Origin: Peribacillus glennii
Lineage (GTDB): Bacteria > Bacillota > Bacilli > Bacillales > DSM-1321
Length of the DNA: 64,000 bases
Assembly: GCF_003429105.1 (NCBI RefSeq)
Contig: NZ_QVTD01000002.1
Coordinates: forward strand, 1-64,000
Direction of reading: 5' to 3'
The notes under the pieces were generated by a model. The model was not told the origin of the DNA. It worked only from the letters and a program-made list of their open reading frames with translations, and ran no database searches. The translations under genes were made by a program, and so were the position numbers. Within the stretch, counting starts at the first letter, position 1. Each line of letters begins with the position of its first letter. Positions 16,613 through 25,726 of this stretch are shown here, in pieces.

Positions 16613-18310
16613 TTATTTAGAAAGAACTTCCTCAACATTAGCTTCTATTTTCTTCAAGCTTCCAGGATCGACCCTCTCGATGACCGAAGCAGCTACCTCC
16701 AGTGCTCCCTCATACTCAAAATTCCTGAATTTTTCTTCCGCTTCCCCCAACGCCTCTGCGACCTGCGGATAACGGCTACGGTACCTGTTGCCGTACTGTA
16801 TGACCTTCTCTGCCAGGAACATCTGCTCGATCAATTGCTTTGTATGATCATGAAGCGTATTTATGGTAGAAACTGCTTTTCCCAGATAAAGATGGACAGA
16901 TGCCATATCTAGCGGCTTTTCTTCAAGTTTTGCTTGAACATCCGTAAGGCTTTCTCCTGCTTCCATAATATATGACTTATATCCCTCAGGCAGTCCAGGC
17001 AAATTGCTTTTGGCAACTAACCTGCTGGTATCCGCCATCTTCTTTTTAAGGTCTTTTAGTGTATCACGCGCTTCCATTTCATCCTTACGCAAAGCTTGCA
17101 GTTTTCCGGAAAAAAGCTTTTGTTCCTCTTTAAGCCCCTTTATCTGGGACTCCACTTCCTGCATCTCTTCGCTCAAAAAGGAATGGGATCCTTCATTTTC
17201 CTCCATCTTCAACCGCAGAAGACTATAGCGTTTGGCGATCTGAGCAATCTGTTTGTCCAGCTTTCGCTGAGCTTCCAGTTCACTTTCCGTTAATTGGTAG
17301 CTATGCTGAACGATCGCTGTTTCCGCCTTTAGTTTATCATTTTCATATTCAAGGCCCATGATCTCTTCCGTTAGCAGTTCTTGATTTTTCAGGATATATT
17401 GTTTGGAAAATACTTCTTTTTCCAGAAGCTCGTAAAGTACATGTACGCCATCAGCAATCTCCTGCACACCTTCTTCAACCTCGGCAATTTCTCCCTTTTC
17501 AAGATGTTCCGCATATACGGAGAGCTCCCTTTCAATCCTGTTTACTTCCTTTTCAAACTGGATATGGTCAAGTGTATATCCCTGGCCAAGCATTTCCTTG
17601 TAGCCTTCCTTAAGTTCTTCCAACTGTCCCGGAAGGGATGACTGGCACTCAAGCAAAAGCTGCGGTATCCTTTCCATCTTGCCTTCTATGCTTTTCAAAC
17701 CGGCTTTAATCGACAACACATGCTCCCGTGCATTCAGGTAGTTTCCGTTTTCCGTGGCACTATCGTACTGCTGAAGGATTTCCAGCACATCATCCAGGCG
17801 CGTCTCAAATATCGAAGCTGCTTTTCCGTAGCTATGACGGTGAGCAAGCAGCGATTTCTTCAAGGAACGGTATAAATCCTTCAATTCTTCAATTTCAAGC
17901 CTGTTATTTTCTTCACTGCCTACAAGCTCATTCAACTCTGAAAGGATATTTTGGATGGTTTCTTCGATTTCTTTTAGCTTAGAAGTTATGTTCCTCTGAA
18001 CTTCTTTCGACTTTGAAAAACGATACTTATCGATATATTCTTCCGCATCGAACAAAAGCTCTTCCACATCAGGCATGTGGACTGTAATGATCTCGTCCCA
18101 TTCTTTGCGCCATTTTTCGAACATTTCTTCCGTTTCACCAGTCATGTTAAGCTGTTTCACCTTAGATAGTTCGTCCAGGACCGGCCGGTTCATAATATCG
18201 ATTTTCCACGCCTCCAGCCGGTCAATTTCAGCAAAATATTTTTTCTTGAAAAAATAGCCCCATATGAAAAAAGCCAATATAACTATGATAATACCAAATA
18301 TGTATGCCAT
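16613..18310 (-). CDS. ezrA: Septation ring formation regulator EzrA
   Basis: A 565-residue membrane-anchored protein that restrains FtsZ ring formation and links division to wall synthesis. One N-terminal membrane helix (about 3-20) with the N-terminus outside is followed by a very long coiled-coil of spectrin-like repeats with almost no aromatic breaks, up to the end; length fits the family (about 562-575). Two adjacent ATGs exist; the second at 18310 has better spacing (6 nt) to TAGGGGG. Transcribed alone, divergent from hisJ. Confidence 0.97.
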   Translation of the reverse strand: MAYIFGIIIVILAFFIWGYFFKKKYFAEIDRLEAWKIDIMNRPVLDELSKVKQLNMTGETEEMFEKWRKEWDEIITVHMPDVEELLFDAEEYIDKYRFSKSKEVQRNITSKLKEIEETIQNILSELNELVGSEENNRLEIEELKDLYRSLKKSLLAHRHSYGKAASIFETRLDDVLEILQQYDSATENGNYLNAREHVLSIKAGLKSIEGKMERIPQLLLECQSSLPGQLEELKEGYKEMLGQGYTLDHIQFEKEVNRIERELSVYAEHLEKGEIAEVEEGVQEIADGVHVLYELLEKEVFSKQYILKNQELLTEEIMGLEYENDKLKAETAIVQHSYQLTESELEAQRKLDKQIAQIAKRYSLLRLKMEENEGSHSFLSEEMQEVESQIKGLKEEQKLFSGKLQALRKDEMEARDTLKDLKKKMADTSRLVAKSNLPGLPEGYKSYIMEAGESLTDVQAKLEEKPLDMASVHLYLGKAVSTINTLHDHTKQLIEQMFLAEKVIQYGNRYRSRYPQVAEALGEAEEKFRNFEYEGALEVAASVIERVDPGSLKKIEANVEEVLSK

Positions 18311-18466
18311 CATAAGCCCCCTAATCTAAGCCAAAACAAATCTTTCCTCTATTTTCATCAATTAAATGTCCAATTCAATGCTTTTATGATACCATGTTAA
18401 CAATAATTTTTGACTAGAAAATTGAATTTTTTTGTAGAAATATGGATAAGCAGGGAGGATTTCCGT

Positions 18467-19291
18467 TTGAAATATGATGGCCATGTCCATAGCCCGTTTT
18501 GCCCGCACGGGACACTGGATCGTTTTGAGGAATATATTGAGGAAGCAATACGGTTAGGGATAGAACAATTATCTTTCACTGAGCATGCCCCCTTGCCGGA
18601 AGAGTTTAGTGATCCGACTCCTGAAAAGGACAGCGGCATGGATCCCGCCCATCTTCCTGAATATCTTGGTCAAATAGGTTCATTGAAGAAAACTTACAAA
18701 GGCAAAATAAAAATCAATGTTGGTCTCGAGGTTGACTTTATTGAGGGATATGAGGAACAAACGAAAGAATTACTGGACAAAGTAGGGCCCCGGCTTGATG
18801 ACAGTATCCTGTCTGTACACTTCATCAAGGATGGGGATAACTGGCATTGTCTTGATTTCAGTTCTGAGATGTTCGGCAGCATTTCAAAGCAGCTTGGTTC
18901 AGTCGACAGTATTTACGAAAAATATTATTCTACTGTGGAAAAATCTTTGAATGCCGATTTAGGGGCTTACAAGCCCTCAAGAATGGGGCATATTACGCTG
19001 GTACATAAATTTCAGCGGCTATTCCCGGCTGCCTCAAATTTTGACAGGCAGGTATTCAGGTTGCTTGATATCATGCAACAGAAAAATTATGCACTGGATT
19101 ACAATGGAGCAGGCGTGGCAAAACCGCTGTGCGGCGAGCCTTACCCTCCCGAGAGATTCATCCGCTATGCCGCCAAACTCGGCATCCCATTAGTATATGG
19201 ATCGGATGCCCACCAGGCAAAAGACTTAGGGCAGGGGTTCCAAGCTTTAAGCCAGTCAGCCTCCTTAATGCCTGCACGTCCCGATTTATAA
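18467..19291 (+). CDS. hisJ: Histidinol-phosphatase, PHP family
   Basis: A 274-residue metal-dependent phosphatase of the PHP superfamily, hydrolysing L-histidinol phosphate in histidine synthesis. The metal-binding motif DGHVHSPFCPHG lies right at the N-terminus, FTEHAPLP follows, and GSDAHQAKDLG near the C-terminus completes the site. A TTG start at 18467 is chosen because GGGAGG lies 8 nt before it and it places the motif at residue 4, as in relatives; the open frame itself extends further upstream without a ribosome site. The 3' end overlaps convergent refZ by 6 bp. Confidence 0.93.
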   Translation: MKYDGHVHSPFCPHGTLDRFEEYIEEAIRLGIEQLSFTEHAPLPEEFSDPTPEKDSGMDPAHLPEYLGQIGSLKKTYKGKIKINVGLEVDFIEGYEEQTKELLDKVGPRLDDSILSVHFIKDGDNWHCLDFSSEMFGSISKQLGSVDSIYEKYYSTVEKSLNADLGAYKPSRMGHITLVHKFQRLFPAASNFDRQVFRLLDIMQQKNYALDYNGAGVAKPLCGEPYPPERFIRYAAKLGIPLVYGSDAHQAKDLGQGFQALSQSASLMPARPDL

Positions 19292-19939
19292 AAGCAACAG
19301 CTGATGTTTCTGCCGGCTCATCAAATCCTGGGATATAAAAAGTGTGGATTGCAGGAAACGGCAAACCTGTTCCGTGTACTTGTCGTTATAATACGTGTCC
19401 TGAGGCATCATATAAAGAACTTCTCTTGAATACTGTGAATGGCTGACAGGGGCTGTGAGCAGGCCTTTAAGCTGGAGGATGAAAATAGGGACGGAAATAA
19501 CCACGAACTCTTTCCCGGCCATTCCGGTTTCCAAAACCTGTTGAAAGAAAAATTTCTCTTTCGTTAAATAAGTCGAGAGGAATTCCCTGTTGAGGCTTGA
19601 GTCCAATGCAAATTCACCGTTTATGAAACTGGATGCCAGGAAATTCTTTTGCTGGAAGCTGAGGATATCTGTTACCATGTCCATTAGGCAGGCCGCAGCA
19701 CCTTTTTTATGCATGGCCTCTGCATTGTTGCTTAGAATATCGATATACTCTTCAAAGTAAGTAATAAAGCAATATTCCAGCAAACCTTGTTTGTTTTTGA
19801 AATAATAGGCGATATTCGCGGTGTTAACCTTGGCTTTTCCGGCAATATCCCGGATGGAAGTGGCATGGTAGCCCTTTAGGTGAAACCAATAAAGCGCTGC
19901 ATCCAAAATGGCTTCTTTAGTATCAGTCCGACGATTCAC
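19286..19939 (-). CDS. refZ: TetR-family regulator RefZ
   Basis: A 217-residue DNA-binding protein. The N-terminal TetR helix-turn-helix is clear (TSIRDIAGKAKVNTANIAYY) followed by the all-helical ligand or dimer domain. RefZ (YttP) in B. subtilis binds sites flanking the origin and affects FtsZ placement at the pole early in sporulation; the neighbourhood with ezrA and hisJ is conserved. The start is a GTG with GAGGGG 7 nt upstream. It overlaps the end of hisJ by 6 bp. Confidence 0.92.
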   Translation of the reverse strand: MNRRTDTKEAILDAALYWFHLKGYHATSIRDIAGKAKVNTANIAYYFKNKQGLLEYCFITYFEEYIDILSNNAEAMHKKGAAACLMDMVTDILSFQQKNFLASSFINGEFALDSSLNREFLSTYLTKEKFFFQQVLETGMAGKEFVVISVPIFILQLKGLLTAPVSHSQYSREVLYMMPQDTYYNDKYTEQVCRFLQSTLFISQDLMSRQKHQLLLL

Positions 19940-20092
19940 AAGATATCCCCTCGCTTTTTGGTGAGTTGCTGTTGTTGGTTTTAATTCTGTATTTAAAATG
20001 ATTATCCTCCATCAACTTCTCGACATGTTCTTTAAGATTCGCTGAAATGATGGGGATAGCTGTAATTATTAGTGGAAGTAAGGTGGTTGTTC

Positions 20093-20572
20093 ATGTTTAA
20101 TGTCGAATTGTATAAAGGAACAAAAGAAAAGAATTACGAGCTTGTCCTGAAACAGCTTGCTGCTTTAATAGAGGATGAAACGGACAGGATTGCCAACTTG
20201 AGCAATGCATCCTCCCTGCTAAATCAATTTTTGGATCAAGTTAACTGGGTCGGTTTTTATTTGACGGCAGGGGACGAATTGGTTCTGGGTCCCTTCCAGG
20301 GATTGCCTGCCTGTGTAAGAATTCCGTTTGGCAAGGGCGTTTGCGGCACTTCCGCTTTGGAAAGAAAAACGTTGCGTGTTGAAGACGTCCATTTATTTCC
20401 CGGCCATATCGCCTGTGACGCAGCTTCACAATCCGAGATTGTGGTACCGATCATCAAAAATGGTGAATTGATTGGCGTGCTGGATATTGACAGCCCGATC
20501 AAGAACCGGTTTGATGAAACGGATCAAACAATGCTTGAAAGATTCGCCGGCATTCTCGCAAAGCACATTTAA
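20093..20572 (+). CDS. ytsP: Free methionine-(R)-sulfoxide reductase, GAF domain (YtsP)
   Basis: A 159-residue single GAF-domain protein of the fRMsr family, which reduces free methionine-R-sulfoxide. All three redox cysteines of the family are present: Cys74 and Cys84 in ACVRIPFGKGVCG and Cys108 in GHIACD. The ATG at 20093 has AAGGTGG 6-7 nt upstream, while the in-frame ATG 7 codons earlier does not. Downstream is a strong hairpin at 20638. The thioredoxin-dependent role is inferred from the family. Confidence 0.92.
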   Translation: MFNVELYKGTKEKNYELVLKQLAALIEDETDRIANLSNASSLLNQFLDQVNWVGFYLTAGDELVLGPFQGLPACVRIPFGKGVCGTSALERKTLRVEDVHLFPGHIACDAASQSEIVVPIIKNGELIGVLDIDSPIKNRFDETDQTMLERFAGILAKHI

Positions 20573-20637
20573 CAAAGCGCATGCGTCACTTTGGCGAGCT
20601 GATGAACTTATGAAAATAGCAGCGTTTACCTAAAAAA

Positions 20638-20675
20638 GCCCGGCGGATCCTCTTGCATTTTTGGATCCGCCGAAC
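20638..20675 (+). terminator. Stem-loop after ytsP
   Basis: CGGCGGATCC and GGATCCGCCG pair perfectly around a 12-nt loop (20641-20672), followed by AACTTTTAAAG. It probably ends ytsP transcription, though the T-run is short. Confidence 0.65.
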
Positions 20676-20735
20676 TTTTAAAGAGCAAGAAAAAAACTTC
20701 GGGAACGTTTCACCGCACGAAGGAAAATTTCGAAG

Positions 20736-20835
20736 ATGCAACAAAAAAAACAAAGTTTTTTGGCTGTCGAGTAGTTTCCTGGCAGCATTTCTTGTGTTAG
20801 CGTTGATGTTTTCCTTAGGAGGTTGCAAATGTTAG
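20736..20835 (+). pseudogene. Tiny lipoprotein-like ORF interrupted by an A8 run
   Basis: An ATG at 20736 with GAAGGA about 11 nt upstream starts a frame that reaches A8 (20743-20750) and then a stop after 12 codons. Dropping one A gives 32 residues: a basic start (MQQKNK), a hydrophobic segment rich in Leu/Ala/Phe, and the ending SLGGCKC, a signal-peptide plus lipobox arrangement with only three mature residues. The downstream frame itself is open from a TTG at 20653 that overlaps the ytsP hairpin. It could be a frameshifted relic, a sequencing error, or a slippage-expressed peptide. Confidence 0.4.
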
Positions 20836-20880
20836 TCGACGTAAAAGGGCGCATGTGCTTTTAATATATAGCCAGCTATA

Positions 20881-22755
20881 TTAATTTAGTACTTCTACTC
20901 TATTCTTTCCGGTATTCTTGGCGAGATATAAGGCCTCATCGGCCCGTTTGAACAATGCCTTGGCATCATCAGTTCGGTCCTTTTTCCAATAAGACACCCC
21001 GCAGGATATCGTTACTTTTGGATTGGAAAGCTCGCTGACTTTTTCCAATAGCCGCTGGGCAATGCTCACACCTACTTGAAGGGACAGCCTTGGCAAGTAG
21101 ATGGCCAGTTCCTCCCCGCCCCATCTTGCCCCAATATCGGACTCCCGGATGTTACCATGGATAAGATCGGCAACCTGGACCAATATCTCGTCGCCTACCT
21201 GGTGGCCGTACGTATCATTTACCTTCTTGAAATCATCGATATCAATCAAGATAAACGTTCCTTCTTCATCGTCGTCCATTGACTGAAGAATCTTTTCATC
21301 AAGATAGCTGCGCGAATACAATCCAGTCAAATGATCCGTAATGACCATCTTCTCAAGTTCCTCCCGGAGCATGGAATTAGCCAGGGCCAGGCTGGAATGG
21401 TGAATGAGGGACTGGAGCAATTTAAACATTTCAAAAGAAAAATAGTAAGGCTCTTCTTGAAGCACAACAGCAAAACCTCTCATGGAATTGCTTTGAATCA
21501 TCGGAACCGCCATTAATGAGCGAAATCTCATCTTTCCATCCATTTTCTGAAGCGTTAAATCACCGATAAACAAGGATTCCTTATCGATATCGATTTTCTT
21601 CTTTGAGTAGCGGATATACTGTTCCGCTTCTTTCGTCTGGAAAAAGGCGGAACTCCCTGTCAAAGGTTTTACTTCACCGTTCGGGAGAAGAAAAATAAAG
21701 CCAATCTCACTTGCATTGAACGATTTAACGATTTGTTCCCTCATATAACTCATCGTTTCGCTTAAGCGAAGATTTGAATTTAATCGGTGCGATGTCTCAT
21801 TGATAAGCTGGAGATCAGAAATAAGCTTTTTGGACTGTTGATAGAGCTGGGCATTCTCAAGTGCGCTCCCAGCGGTATTTGCAAGCAGGGAGATAAACTC
21901 TACTTCATTTTCAGGAAACACAAGTGAATTAGGCGTTATCACTTGAAGGACACCATATACCCCCTGTTTTCCTTTAAGCGGGGCATAAAGGACAGACCTT
22001 TTCGCGGGTACCGAATCCTCAAATTGCACTGTACCAGTTACAAATGCCTGCATAGCCGCAGCATTTTCACTGTCGTATTCCAGGTCCTTTATCGGCAGAT
22101 TTTCATGATTGTTGTTGTCATGGGACAGCATCAGGTAATAAATGAAGGATGGGTAAACTTCCATTAGCGTTTTTATGATTTCTTCCAGCACAGCGTCCAT
22201 GCTCATCGAAGAGTGAAATTTCTCTGTTACCTTGAATAATTGTTTGTACCTTTTTTCTTCGAGCACGACTTTATTGAGATTAAAGGCGGTTTCAAGAAGC
22301 GTGGTGCATTCCCGCGCCAGGAGTTCGACTGCTTCCGGGCCGATTCCTGACAGGGATCCCGCGGTTTCTTCCTTAACAGCGACCAGGCCCGTAATCCCCG
22401 CTTTTTCTTTTAACGGCAAAATGGCCTGATACTCCTGTAACTCGGGAAAAGGATGGTCGTTATAAAAGTAACTTTTTCCGGCCGCACGTTCCATATCCGT
22501 ATATAACTTTTCAAAATTAAGGATGTGATTGTCCAATCCGCTTTCCGTAGATGCTTCTATGAATACATGCTGTTTCCAGTCATCGCGTTTTAACAAAGTC
22601 ACTTCCTTCAATGCAAGCGAGCGTTTTATTTCTCCAAGCATGGTAAGGACAAACTGCCCATATTGGATATTCCCGTTCACCAAATCCATATTTTCAAAAA
22701 AAATAGTCCTTAAATCATATAGCAATTGAGTTTTTTTGTGTTCCATCTCTATCAT
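20881..22755 (-). CDS. dgcP: Diguanylate cyclase DgcP (GAF-GAF-GGDEF)
   Basis: A 624-residue protein making cyclic di-GMP from two GTP. The N-terminal ~430 residues hold GAF-like sensor domains (segments around 40-160, 180-310 and 330-450), followed by a GGDEF domain. The active-site signature is GGEEL at 546-550, competent for catalysis, and an inhibitory RxxD site (RESD, 537-540) sits exactly five residues upstream, so product inhibition is expected. The B. subtilis gene at this place is ytrP (dgcP). An alternative start three codons in (MEHKK) is equally possible. Transcribed alone, divergent from rpsD. Confidence 0.94.
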   Translation of the reverse strand: MIEMEHKKTQLLYDLRTIFFENMDLVNGNIQYGQFVLTMLGEIKRSLALKEVTLLKRDDWKQHVFIEASTESGLDNHILNFEKLYTDMERAAGKSYFYNDHPFPELQEYQAILPLKEKAGITGLVAVKEETAGSLSGIGPEAVELLARECTTLLETAFNLNKVVLEEKRYKQLFKVTEKFHSSMSMDAVLEEIIKTLMEVYPSFIYYLMLSHDNNNHENLPIKDLEYDSENAAAMQAFVTGTVQFEDSVPAKRSVLYAPLKGKQGVYGVLQVITPNSLVFPENEVEFISLLANTAGSALENAQLYQQSKKLISDLQLINETSHRLNSNLRLSETMSYMREQIVKSFNASEIGFIFLLPNGEVKPLTGSSAFFQTKEAEQYIRYSKKKIDIDKESLFIGDLTLQKMDGKMRFRSLMAVPMIQSNSMRGFAVVLQEEPYYFSFEMFKLLQSLIHHSSLALANSMLREELEKMVITDHLTGLYSRSYLDEKILQSMDDDEEGTFILIDIDDFKKVNDTYGHQVGDEILVQVADLIHGNIRESDIGARWGGEELAIYLPRLSLQVGVSIAQRLLEKVSELSNPKVTISCGVSYWKKDRTDDAKALFKRADEALYLAKNTGKNRVEVLN

Positions 22756-23028
22756 CCCTATAAGCTGTTGCCTTTATTTAAGAGCGGGCATTTATATAAT
22801 AGAACCTTCAGTTATGTGATTAGCGCCAAAAGTCCCAAGCCCTATAATATGTAAAGTGAAAATCTTCATGAAACTTATATCAACAAATTAATTTTCATAG
22901 CGCTCTTCATTTCCATTATAAACCTTGAACACCAAAAATTCTTTAAAAACTTATGTATATTTCGTATCAAATGTAAATTTTTTCATATTAGAATCAAATA
23001 TGTCGCTATGCCGGATTCTTAAATCTCC

Positions 23029-23058
23029 TTGACATAAATGGCATAAAAAATATATAAT
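23029..23058 (+). promoter_or_regulatory. rpsD promoter
   Basis: Consensus TTGACA, 18-nt spacer, consensus TATAAT, about 190 bp before the rpsD start. The 270 bp between it and dgcP show no gene. Confidence 0.85.
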
Positions 23059-23064
23059 ACTCTT

Positions 23065-23247
23065 TGTGTAAAATATTGCAGCCTATTGTGCAGCCTTTAT
23101 GTTTCATTTTGTTCCTCATTTAATAGAGGTGTATCGCGTAACCCTCTGCTGCTAGGGCGAAGGTGCATGAAAACAAAATGGGCATGATCGTATTCACAAA
23201 CGGTTTTTATTTTACCCAAATAAAAACATTTGAAGGAGGAGTCATTC
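23065..23247 (+). promoter_or_regulatory. Untranslated leader of rpsD, probable S4 autoregulatory RNA
   Basis: A leader of about 180 nt separates the strong promoter from the rpsD start. It contains paired segments AGAGG/CCTCT and a CTGCTGCTAGGGCGAAGGTGCATG stretch of structured appearance, and ends in the ribosome site GAAGGAGGAG. In B. subtilis S4 represses its own gene through a leader structure; the same is inferred here, not shown. Confidence 0.6.
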
Positions 23248-23850
23248 ATGGCTCGTTATACTGGCCCAAGCTGGAAATTATCCCGTCGTCTTGGAATTTC
23301 CTTAACCGGCACTGGTAAAGAATTAGAAAAGCGTCCTTACGCTCCTGGACAACATGGTCCAAACCAACGTAAAAAGATTTCCGAATACGGAATGCAATTA
23401 CAGGAGAAGCAAAAACTTCGCCACATGTATGGTGTCAATGAGCGCCAATTCCGTACTTTATTTGATAGAGCCGGAAAACTTCAAGGTAAACACGGTGAAA
23501 ACTTCATGGTTCTTCTTGAATCACGCCTTGATAACGTTGTTTACCGTCTTGGCCTTGCCCGCACTCGCCGTGCAGCACGCCAACTCGTAAACCACGGACA
23601 TATCACTGTTGATGGACAACGCGTTGATATTCCATCTTACAGAGTATCTCCTGGCCAAACAATCAGCGTTCGTGAAAAGTCACGCAACCTCGACACAATT
23701 AAAGAGTCTATCGAAGTAAACAACTTCGTTCCGGATTACTTGACTTTTGACGCTGATCAATTAGTAGGTACATTCACACGTTTACCAGAACGCTCTGAAT
23801 TGCCTGCTGAAATCAACGAAGCTCTTATCGTTGAATTCTACTCTCGTTAA
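23248..23850 (+). CDS. rpsD: 30S ribosomal protein S4
   Basis: A 200-residue primary 16S rRNA-binding protein that nucleates 30S assembly. It starts [16 protein letters not shown], and the S4 RNA-binding domain covers about residues 90-155 ([20 protein letters not shown] ... [10 protein letters not shown]). The ATG at 23248 has AAGGAGGAG 8 nt upstream; six in-frame codons before it belong to the ribosome site and are not translated. Codon use is highly biased, as for ribosomal genes. It is monocistronic, as in B. subtilis, and ends at a clear terminator. Confidence 0.99.
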   Translation: MARYTGPSWKLSRRLGISLTGTGKELEKRPYAPGQHGPNQRKKISEYGMQLQEKQKLRHMYGVNERQFRTLFDRAGKLQGKHGENFMVLLESRLDNVVYRLGLARTRRAARQLVNHGHITVDGQRVDIPSYRVSPGQTISVREKSRNLDTIKESIEVNNFVPDYLTFDADQLVGTFTRLPERSELPAEINEALIVEFYSR

Positions 23851-23856
23851 TAATGA

Positions 23857-23886
23857 GAACCCTCGTCTTCGGATGAGGGTTTTTGC
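23857..23886 (+). terminator. Terminator of rpsD
   Basis: ACCCTC, short TCTTCG-containing loop, GAGGGT, then TTTTTGCTTTTTT. Confidence 0.9.
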
Positions 23887-23898
23887 TTTTTTGAGAGT

Positions 23899-23985
23899 GA
23901 ATTAAGCAAAGATTTCTATGGATTAAGCGAAATTGCACGGGAATTAAGCGGCGGTTATTCCTTGGATTTAAGCTAAATCCCTCGC
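23899..23985. repeat. Four degenerate ~21-nt tandem repeats (GRATTAAGC)
   Basis: GAATTAAGC, GGATTAAGC, GAATTAAGC and GGATTTAAGC begin at 23899, 23920, 23941 and 23964, so the period is 21, 21 and 23 nt. Between the cores the sequence differs. The block fills the gap between the rpsD and tyrS terminators and has no coding potential. Confidence 0.7.
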
Positions 23986-23991
23986 CTATTA

Positions 23992-24021
23992 AACAAGCCG
24001 GCTCTTAAGAGCCGGCTTGTT
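23992..24021 (-). terminator. Terminator of tyrS
   Basis: A perfect 30-bp palindrome: AACAAGCCGGCTC, TTAA, GAGCCGGCTTGTT, directly after the tyrS stop, followed on the minus strand by TAATAG. Confidence 0.8.
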
Positions 24022-24027
24022 CCATTA

Positions 24028-25296
<1,269 letters not shown>

Positions 25297-25319
25297 CTAT
25301 ATATTCAATAATCCGGACA

Positions 25320-25600
25320 ATTAAAAACGCCCCTTCAATCTCTTGAAGGGACGAAAAAATTCGCGGTACCACCCAACTTGAGGACACATCTTTCCATCCT
25401 CCGCTTTACACGATAACGGTCGCTGCCGTTTGCTGCTACTTAAAACACCAGGGAGCGCCTTATGTTCACAGCAAATGCTCAAGGAAGTAATTCGTTTCTC
25501 CATTTGTACCGGTTTGCACCAACCACCGGCTCTCTGGAACAGGGATGAAGCCACTACTGGATCCTATCATAGCCACTTGTAAAATTGAGTTTTTAATAAT
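25320..25600 (-). promoter_or_regulatory. T-box riboswitch of tyrS
   Basis: On the minus strand the leader shows AGAGAGCCGGTGGTTGG of stem I, the conserved T-box GGGTGGTACCGCG (25363-25375), and a terminator stem CCCTTC...GAAGGG followed by GCGTTTTTAA (25321-25350). A UAC triplet in the expected specifier loop lies at 25487-25489, matching tyrosine. Binding of uncharged tRNA-Tyr to the T-box would favour the antiterminator and tyrS expression. Confidence 0.95.
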
Positions 25601-25606
25601 AATGAA

Positions 25607-25635
25607 TTTTTACCATATATTAAAACGAATGTCAA
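25607..25635 (-). promoter_or_regulatory. tyrS promoter
   Basis: Minus strand TTGACA, 17-nt spacer ending in TGG, then TAAAAA; upstream of the T-box leader. Confidence 0.65.
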
Positions 25636-25691
25636 CTTGGCCGCTTAAGACCCTGAAATGTTGGCGAGGTAACTTATATAATAAGGTTATA

Positions 25692-25700
25692 TGCTATAAT
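25692..25700 (+). promoter_or_regulatory. Possible extended -10 promoter of the PBP gene
   Basis: TGCTATAAT fits an extended -10, 27 bp before the start codon, after GGGGGG. No good -35 is visible. Confidence 0.4.
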
Positions 25701-25726
25701 GTAGGTGATTTCGGGGGGATGAAACG

